Source: Sphingomonadales bacterium
GTDB lineage: Bacteria > Pseudomonadota > Alphaproteobacteria > Sphingomonadales > Sphingomonadaceae
Assembly: GCA_017304125.1 (NCBI GenBank)
Contig: JAFKLV010000096.1
Coordinates: forward strand, 1-6,719
Length of the DNA: 6,719 nt
Reading direction: 5' to 3'
Made by a program: the position numbers and the translations under genes. Numbering within the stretch: the first letter of the stretch is position 1; the number at the start of each line of letters is the position of its first letter. Positions 1-4,550 of the stretch are shown in pieces. Under the pieces are notes generated by a model. It saw nothing but the letters and a program-made list of their open reading frames with translations. It was not told where the DNA came from and ran no database searches.

Positions 1-2560
1 CGAGCTGGTTGAGCAGCGCCGGCCGGTCGCGCGCATTGACCTCCACCACGGTGAAGCGGTTCGCGGAATGATTGTCGACCAGCACATTGGGCTCGATGCG
101 GAAGGCATCGGCGCGGACGCGCGGTGGCGCCTTGGCCTTAAGCCGGTCGATCAATTTGCCGCGATTGGCCAAGGCATCCTCGATCGCGGTGCGCAGCCGG
201 TTGAGCTGCCCCGCCTCCTCGAACGGCCGCCCGAGCGGGTCTTGTACGAGGAAATTGTCGAGCGCCATGCCGTCGCGCGTGGTGTGGATCCGCGCGTCGA
301 TGATATTGCCCCCGGCGAGGTGGATCGCGCCGGCGATGCGATAGAAGATGCCGGGATGATCGGCGGCATAGACCGACACCAGGGTCGCATCGCGCCCCGG
401 ATAGACCTGCGCATCGATCGCGAGCTGCGCCTCCCCCGCCGCGGTGATGAAGCGCGCGTTATAGGCCAGCACATCCTCGGGCTCGGCGATCCAATAAGGC
501 TCGGGCAATTGCCGCGCATAGCTGCGTAAAGCCGCCTCGTCCCACCCCAGCGTCTGCGCGAGATTGGCCTGCTTCTGCTGCAGCCGTTCGTTCCGCCCGC
601 GCTGCTTGTGGCCAAGCCGCAGCACTTCCTCTGCCGCCTCGTAGAGATCGGTGAGCAACTGCCGCTTCCACCCGTTCCACGTCCCCGGCCCGACCGCGCG
701 GATATCGACCACGGTCAGCGCGAGCAGCATGCGTAGCCGCTCGGGCGATTGCACGACCGCGGTGAAATCGAGGATCGTCTTGAAGTCCGACAGGTCGCGC
801 TTGAACGCGGTGGCCGACATCAGCAGGTGATAGCGCACCAGCCACGCCACCGTCTCGGTCTCCGCCGGGGTCAGCCCGAGCCGCGGGCAAAGCCGCTCCG
901 CCACCTGCGCGCCGAGCACCGAATGATCGCCGCCGCGCCCCTTGGCGATATCGTGCATCAGCACCGCGGCATAAAGCGCGCGGCGCGACACGATCTGGCG
1001 GAAGATCGCGGTCGACAGCGGGTGTTCGTCGGAAAACTCGCCATGCTCGATCTGGCTCAGCAGCCCGATCGCGCGGATCGTATGCTCGTCGACCGTATAA
1101 TGGTGGTACATGTCGAACTGCATCTGCGCCACGACGCGGCCGAAATCGGGCACGAAGCGGCCGAACACCCCCGCCTCGTTCATCCAGCGCAGCACCAGTT
1201 CGGGATCGCGCGGGCTGCTCAGCACGTCGAGGAACAGGCCGTTGGCGCGCGGATCATCACGGATATCGTCGACCAATTTGGCGTCGCGCGTCGCGGCGCG
1301 CATCGCCATCGGGTGAATCTCCAGCCGGTGCAGATCGGCGAGCTGGAAGATCTCGATCAGCCGCGCCGGATCCTCGGCGAAGAAATCGTCACGCGGCAAC
1401 GCCAGCCGCCCGCGATCGAGCACGAAGCCGCTCAGCTTGCGTGGCCGGCGCCGGATCGTCGGCAACCCGAAGCGCCGCCCGCGCGCCGCGAACTTCTCGT
1501 CGAGATGCGCGATGAACACCCCGGTCAGCGTGCCGACCGTCTTCGCCTGCAGGAAGTAATATTGCATGAAGCGCTCGACCCCCGACCGCCCCGGCCGGTC
1601 GGAAAAGCGCATCCGCTGCGAAATCTCGCGCTGGACGTCGAAGGTCAGCCGGTCCTCGGCGCGCCCGGTGATCAGGTGCAAATGGCAGCGCACCGCCCAC
1701 AGGAAATTGTCGGCGCGGTGGAACTGGCGATATTCGGCCGCGGTGAGCAGCCCCTTCTCGACCAGATCGGCGGCGCGATCGACATCGTAGATATATTTGC
1801 CGATCCAGAACAAGGCGTGGAGATCGCGCATCCCGCCCTTGCCCTCTTTGACATTGGGTTCGACGACGTAGCGCGAATCGCCCATCTTGATATGGCGCTG
1901 GTCGCGCTCGGCGAGCTTGTCGGCGATGAACTGGCGCTCGGTGCCGCGCTGCACCTCGGTCTTGAAACGCAGCGCCGCTTCGTCGCCGAGCGCCTCGTCG
2001 CCCCACACGTAGCGCGCCTCGAGCAAGGCGGTGCGGATCGTCACATCCGCTTTCGCCTGCAGCACCATCTCGTCGAGCGAGCGGCTCGAATGCCCCACTT
2101 TCAGCCCCAGATCCCACAGCGCGTAGAGCATCGATTCGATCACCTGCTCGGCCCAGGGCGTCTGCTTCCATGGGGTGAGAAAGGCGATGTCGATATCCGA
2201 ATGCGGCGCCATTTCGCCGCGCCCGTAGCCGCCGACCGCGAGGATCGCGAGCCGCTCGGCCGCGGTGGGGTTGCTCAGTGGGTAGAGCCGCTGGGTCACC
2301 GCATCGAACAGCACGCGGATCAGCTGGTCGATGAGGAAGGCCTGCCCGTTGGCCGCCTCCAGCCCGCGCGTCGGGCGTTCGGCCAGCCGGCGCGCGATCT
2401 CCGCGCGGCCGGCGTCGAGCGCGAGCTTGAGTTCGGCGGTCACTGCGCGGCGCAATGTCGCCTGATCGGCCATGTCGAGCGCCGCGACGCGGTCGGACAA
2501 GGAACGCCGATCGATGATCGCGCGGCGATGCGGCAGGTTATCGAAGCGGCTCGACAGCAT
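1..2560 (-). CDS. glnD: Bifunctional PII uridylyltransferase / uridylyl-removing enzyme GlnD (C-terminus cut by window edge)
   Basis: GlnD is the cytoplasmic nitrogen sensor. It adds UMP to PII proteins (GlnB/GlnK) when glutamine is low and removes it when glutamine is high. I translated the frame by hand without a break for 853 codons, to the window edge. The N-terminal nucleotidyltransferase domain has AVGGYGRGEMAPHSDIDI (G110-G111, D122 and D124 as metal ligands), followed by the GlnD signature EPNVKEGKGGMRDLH at 234-248. The HD hydrolase domain includes YHHYTVDEHT (485-494) and the HD pair in LMHDIAKGRGGDHS (H536, D537). The first ACT domain runs from about 725 to 800 (DHPGIFYRIAG). The second starts at about 835 (NRFTVVEVNARDRPALL) and leaves the window, so roughly 60-80 residues are missing. 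The ATG at 2560 is chosen because an in-frame TAA lies four codons upstream (2570-2572) and the AIIDRR region follows at once. A later in-frame ATG at 2473 is less likely. The Shine-Dalgarno sequence is weak (GGCGAG touching the ATG). The gene is separated from phaB by a palindrome-rich spacer, so it is probably its own transcription unit. Confidence 0.97.
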   Translation of the reverse strand, partial: MLSSRFDNLPHRRAIIDRRSLSDRVAALDMADQATLRRAVTAELKLALDAGRAEIARRLAERPTRGLEAANGQAFLIDQLIRVLFDAVTQRLYPLSNPTAAERLAILAVGGYGRGEMAPHSDIDIAFLTPWKQTPWAEQVIESMLYALWDLGLKVGHSSRSLDEMVLQAKADVTIRTALLEARYVWGDEALGDEAALRFKTEVQRGTERQFIADKLAERDQRHIKMGDSRYVVEPNVKEGKGGMRDLHALFWIGKYIYDVDRAADLVEKGLLTAAEYRQFHRADNFLWAVRCHLHLITGRAEDRLTFDVQREISQRMRFSDRPGRSGVERFMQYYFLQAKTVGTLTGVFIAHLDEKFAARGRRFGLPTIRRRPRKLSGFVLDRGRLALPRDDFFAEDPARLIEIFQLADLHRLEIHPMAMRAATRDAKLVDDIRDDPRANGLFLDVLSSPRDPELVLRWMNEAGVFGRFVPDFGRVVAQMQFDMYHHYTVDEHTIRAIGLLSQIEHGEFSDEHPLSTAIFRQIVSRRALYAAVLMHDIAKGRGGDHSVLGAQVAERLCPRLGLTPAETETVAWLVRYHLLMSATAFKRDLSDFKTILDFTAVVQSPERLRMLLALTVVDIRAVGPGTWNGWKRQLLTDLYEAAEEVLRLGHKQRGRNERLQQKQANLAQTLGWDEAALRSYARQLPEPYWIAEPEDVLAYNARFITAAGEAQLAIDAQVYPGRDATLVSVYAADHPGIFYRIAGAIHLAGGNIIDARIHTTRDGMALDNFLVQDPLGRPFEEAGQLNRLRTAIEDALANRGKLIDRLKAKAPPRVRADAFRIEPNVLVDNHSANRFTVVEVNARDRPALLNQL

Positions 2561-2622
2561 CTCGCCGGGTTACAGCAAAGCCGGGGGGCGGTCGAACCTT
2601 CGTTCTGTAAATGCCGGCGCTA

Positions 2623-2649
2623 CTCCCCTCCCTCGTGAAGGGAGGGGAG
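2623..2649. repeat. 11-bp perfect stem-loop, CTCCCCTCCCT / AGGGAGGGGAG
   Basis: The arms at 2623-2633 and 2639-2649 are perfect reverse complements around the 5-nt loop CGTGA. The purine/pyrimidine-biased arms resemble the short CTCCCC/GGGGAG palindromes often scattered between genes in sphingomonad and related genomes (family resemblance from memory, not searched). No T-run follows on either strand, so it is not a textbook intrinsic terminator. It lies 63 bp upstream of the glnD start, so in a phaB-glnD read-through transcript it would sit in the leader. Confidence 0.75.
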
Positions 2650-2671
2650 CGATAGGTTGAAGGGTGCGGCC

Positions 2672-2698
2672 ACGACGCGGGAGTGAATCCCGCGTCGT
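2672..2698. repeat. 11-bp perfect stem-loop, ACGACGCGGGA / TCCCGCGTCGT
   Basis: The arms at 2672-2682 and 2688-2698 are exact reverse complements around the loop GTGAA. A GANTC site (GAATC, 2685-2689), the target of the alphaproteobacterial CcrM methylase, overlaps the loop and right arm, although such sites are frequent by chance. No U-tract follows. It is probably part of a dispersed palindromic repeat and could act as a Rho-independent barrier or an mRNA 3'-end stabiliser for the hemH-phaB transcript. Confidence 0.75.
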
Positions 2699-2702
2699 CG
2701 GA

Positions 2703-2723
2703 CGGGCTCGCTTGCGCGACCCG
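2703..2723. repeat. 8-bp hairpin with a one-base bulge
   Basis: CGGG(C)TCGC at 2703-2711 pairs with GCGACCCG at 2716-2723, with C2707 bulged and the loop TTGC. In the minus-strand RNA the loop reads GCAA, a GNRA-type tetraloop, which is unusually stable. It lies between the 2672-2698 stem-loop and the three-way palindrome, so the structures follow one another with short gaps. Confidence 0.6.
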
Positions 2724-2733
2724 CCGGCCGTGC

Positions 2734-2790
2734 CGGGTGCTGCCGCGCCAAAGGCGCGGCATCGGCGCGCGGTGCGCGCGCCGGCACCCG
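2734..2790 (-). terminator. Three-way-junction palindrome directly after phaB; possible transcript-end structure
   Basis: An outer 7-bp stem (2734-2740 with 2784-2790) encloses two hairpins. One has arms 2741-2749 and 2753-2761 (TGCCGCGCC / GGCGCGGCA, 3-nt loop AAA on the plus strand). The other has arms 2763-2770 and 2776-2783 (CGGCGCGC / GCGCGCCG, loop GGTGC). Only base 2762 is unpaired at the junction. The outer stem ends on the base adjacent to the phaB stop codon (2791-2793). The structure is very GC-rich and lacks a U-tract, so termination is only inferred; 3'-end protection of the mRNA or a REP-like repeat are alternatives. Confidence 0.5.
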
Positions 2791-3513
2791 TCAGTACATA
2801 TGCTGCCCGCCATTGATGCTCAGCGTCGATCCGGTGACGAACCCCGCTTCTTCCGAGCACAGGAAAGCGACGCCGCGCGCGATTTCCTCGGCCTGGCCCA
2901 AACGGCCGACTGGGATCTTGGCGACGATCTTCTCCAGCACGTCGGCCGGCACCGCCGCGACCATATCGGTGTCGATATAGCCCGGCGCGATCGCATTGAC
3001 CGTCACCCCGGCGCGCGCGCCTTCCTGCGCCAGCGCCTTGGTGAAGCCGTGGATGCCCGATTTCGCGGCGGCATAATTGACCTGGCCATATTGCCCGGCC
3101 TGCCCGTTGATCGAGCCGATGTTGACGATGCGCCCCCATTTGCGGTCGCGCATCCCCGGGAACACCGCCTTGGCCATGTTGAAGCAACCGCCGAGGTTGG
3201 TATCCATGACGTCCTTCCACATCTGGTACGTCATCTTGAGGATCGTGCCGTCGCGGGTGATGCCGGCATTGTTGACCACGATATCGATCGGGCCAAGCTC
3301 CGCCGCGATTCGCTCGCACCCGTCCTGGCAGGCGTCGTAATCGGCGACGTCCCATCGATAGGCCCGTATCCCGGTACGGTCGGTAAACTCCTTCGCACGC
3401 TGGTCGTTGCCGGCATAATTCGCCGCTACCGTGACTCCCTTGTCGCGTAATGCGACGCTGATCGCTTCGCCGATCCCTCGCGTACCACCGGTTACCACCG
3501 CAACACGTCCCAT
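2791..3513 (-). CDS. phaB: Acetoacetyl-CoA reductase (NADPH-dependent short-chain dehydrogenase)
   Basis: The enzyme reduces acetoacetyl-CoA to (R)-3-hydroxybutyryl-CoA, the monomer for polyhydroxybutyrate synthesis, in the cytoplasm. The 240-residue product has the Rossmann cofactor motif TGGTRGIG (8-15), NNAG (81-84), the structural Asn in DTNLGG (N106), and the catalytic triad S134, Y147, K151 (YxxxK). The stretch GSINGQAGQYGQVNYAAAK places glutamines at 141 and 144, equivalent by motif alignment to the substrate-contacting glutamines of Cupriavidus necator PhaB. This and the C-terminal NGGQHMY favour PhaB over the related FabG. The ATG at 3513 is chosen over an in-frame codon 51 bp upstream because it has GAGGGAG 6 nt before it and begins exactly at the family's N-terminus (MGRVAVVTGG). 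It follows hemH by 32 bp with no terminator between, so co-transcription is likely. No phaA or phaC is in the window. The first third uses more AT-ending codons (GGA, GTA, CGT, TTA, ATA) than the neighbouring genes. Confidence 0.95.
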   Translation of the reverse strand: MGRVAVVTGGTRGIGEAISVALRDKGVTVAANYAGNDQRAKEFTDRTGIRAYRWDVADYDACQDGCERIAAELGPIDIVVNNAGITRDGTILKMTYQMWKDVMDTNLGGCFNMAKAVFPGMRDRKWGRIVNIGSINGQAGQYGQVNYAAAKSGIHGFTKALAQEGARAGVTVNAIAPGYIDTDMVAAVPADVLEKIVAKIPVGRLGQAEEIARGVAFLCSEEAGFVTGSTLSINGGQHMY

Positions 3514-3519
3514 CGGATT

Positions 3520-3526
3520 CTCCCTC
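3520..3526 (-). promoter_or_regulatory. Ribosome-binding site of phaB
   Basis: The minus strand reads GAGGGAG followed by a 6-nt spacer (AATCCG) and the ATG at 3513. It is the strongest Shine-Dalgarno sequence in the window and fixes the phaB start at 240 residues rather than the 257-residue extended frame. Confidence 0.8.
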
Positions 3527-3545
3527 GTCAGAGCCAAGAGCGAGG

Positions 3546-4550
3546 CTACGGGCGGGGAACCCAACCTTCAAGCTCCCTCGCGAGGATCGCGCGCAACATT
3601 TCCACGCCGGGCGCAGAATCATTGAGGCACGGGAGATAGGCGAATGACTGCCCGCCCGCGCCGAGGAAGGTTTCGCGCCCGCGGATCGCCAGTTCCTCCA
3701 GCGTCTCGAGACAATCGGCGGAGAAGCCCGGCGCCACCACCGCCACCCGCGTCACCCCCTGCCCCGGCAGCGCAGCGAGCGTCGCATCGGTCGCCGGCTC
3801 CAGCCAGCGCGCGCGGCCGAAGCGCGACTGGAAGGTCACCGTCACCGGCCGCCCCAGCGCCTCGCCGAGCAGCCGCGCGGTCTTGAGGCATTGGCAATGA
3901 TAGGGATCGCCCAGCGTCAGGGTCCGCGCCGGCATGCCGTGGAAGCTGACGACCAGCGCCTCGGGCGCGAAATCGAGCCGGCATAGTTCCGCCTCCACCG
4001 ACTGGCGCAGCGCGGCGATATAGCCGGGATCGTCATGATAGGGCGGCAGGGTGCGAATCGCGGGCTGCCAGCGCATCTCCGCCAGCGCGGCAAAGGCGTG
4101 GTCGTTGGCGGTGGCGGTCGTCGCGCCGCAATATTGCGGATAGAGCGGCGCGAGCAGGATGCGCTCGCATCCCGCTGCCTTGAGCGCCGCCAGCCGGTCG
4201 CCGATCGCCGGATTGCCGTAGCGCATCGCCCAATCGACCATCACCTGCGGCCCGAAGGCATCGCGCAGCGCCACCGCCTGCGCGCGCGTGATCGCGGCGA
4301 GCGGCGATCCGTCCGCCCCCCACACCTGCTGATAGGCATGCGCCGATTTGCGCGGCCGCGTCGTCAGCACCGCGCCGTGCAGGATCGGTTGCCACAGCCA
4401 TGGCGGCAGCTCCACGACGCGCGGGTCGGACAGGAATTCGGCGAGATAGCGCCGCACCGCTTTGGCGTCGGGCGCATCGGGGGTGCCGAGGTTGATCAGC
4501 AGCACGCCGATGCGCGGCGGCGCGACCGGGGGGTGATCGGGCGGCATCAT
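3546..4550 (-). CDS. hemH: Ferrochelatase (protoporphyrin ferrochelatase)
   Basis: HemH inserts Fe2+ into protoporphyrin IX, the last step of protoheme synthesis, at or near the inner face of the membrane. The 334-residue length is typical. Family motifs appear in order: LLINLGTP (17-24), FLSDPRVVELP (39-49), GSPL (81-84), MRYGNP (109-114), LLAPLYPQY (132-140), the metal-site histidine in VSFHGMP (H204), GDPYHCQC (214-221), TFQSRFG (229-235) with W239-L-E-P, and GFSADCLETLEEL (275-287) carrying the conserved acidic residues. Cysteines at 128, 141, 190, 219, 221, 280 and 308 leave open a [2Fe-2S] cluster, as reported for the Caulobacter crescentus enzyme, but the ligands cannot be assigned here. 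The first of two tandem ATGs (4550) overlaps the upstream TGA as ATGA and has only a weak Shine-Dalgarno sequence, so coupled translation is likely; the second ATG (4547) would shorten the product by one residue. The frame stays open far upstream, but that part is a shadow of the neighbouring gene. Confidence 0.96.
   Translation of the reverse strand: MMPPDHPPVAPPRIGVLLINLGTPDAPDAKAVRRYLAEFLSDPRVVELPPWLWQPILHGAVLTTRPRKSAHAYQQVWGADGSPLAAITRAQAVALRDAFGPQVMVDWAMRYGNPAIGDRLAALKAAGCERILLAPLYPQYCGATTATANDHAFAALAEMRWQPAIRTLPPYHDDPGYIAALRQSVEAELCRLDFAPEALVVSFHGMPARTLTLGDPYHCQCLKTARLLGEALGRPVTVTFQSRFGRARWLEPATDATLAALPGQGVTRVAVVAPGFSADCLETLEELAIRGRETFLGAGGQSFAYLPCLNDSAPGVEMLRAILARELEGWVPRP
4547..4550 (-). 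other. ATGA stop/start overlap coupling the molybdoenzyme gene to hemH
   Basis: On the minus strand the hemH ATG (4550-4548) shares bases with the TGA (4549-4547) that ends the upstream frame. Such 4-bp overlaps usually mean that a terminating ribosome re-initiates, so hemH is probably translated from the same mRNA as the molybdoenzyme. Confidence 0.85.

Larger units (their letters stand above)
2561..2790. other. Palindrome-rich intergenic spacer between phaB and glnD
   Basis: This 230 bp spacer holds no credible gene. Short open frames cross it, but they have no ribosome-binding site and resemble nothing. It carries at least four separate inverted repeats between 2623 and 2790, listed individually. 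The segment 2662-2789 also begins with GGGTGC and ends with its reverse complement GCACCC, which could mark the ends of one small dispersed element. About 60 bp next to glnD (2561-2622) are free of strong palindromes and must hold the glnD leader. No convincing sigma-70 promoter was found there. Confidence 0.7.

Noticed and set aside
2569..2596. Possible glnD promoter on the minus strand: TTCGAC, 16-nt spacing, TGTAAC
   Set aside because: Both boxes are poor matches, and transcription would begin almost on the ATG, leaving no leader for the adjacent weak ribosome-binding site. It could be leaderless, but the support is too thin to annotate.
749..2638. A plus-strand open frame of 629 codons
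   Set aside because: It lies antisense to glnD. The minus strand translates without a break into a complete set of GlnD motifs, and the plus-strand product is a low-complexity His/Arg/Gln-rich sequence with no recognisable domain. Long antisense frames are expected in GC-rich coding DNA.
2683..3450. Plus-strand open frame of 255 codons opposite phaB
   Set aside because: It is antisense to an unmistakable short-chain dehydrogenase, begins in palindromic spacer DNA and has no ribosome-binding site.
3516..3520. GANTC methylation site between the phaB ribosome-binding site and start codon
   Set aside because: A five-base degenerate site occurs by chance often enough that a single copy is not evidence of cell-cycle control.
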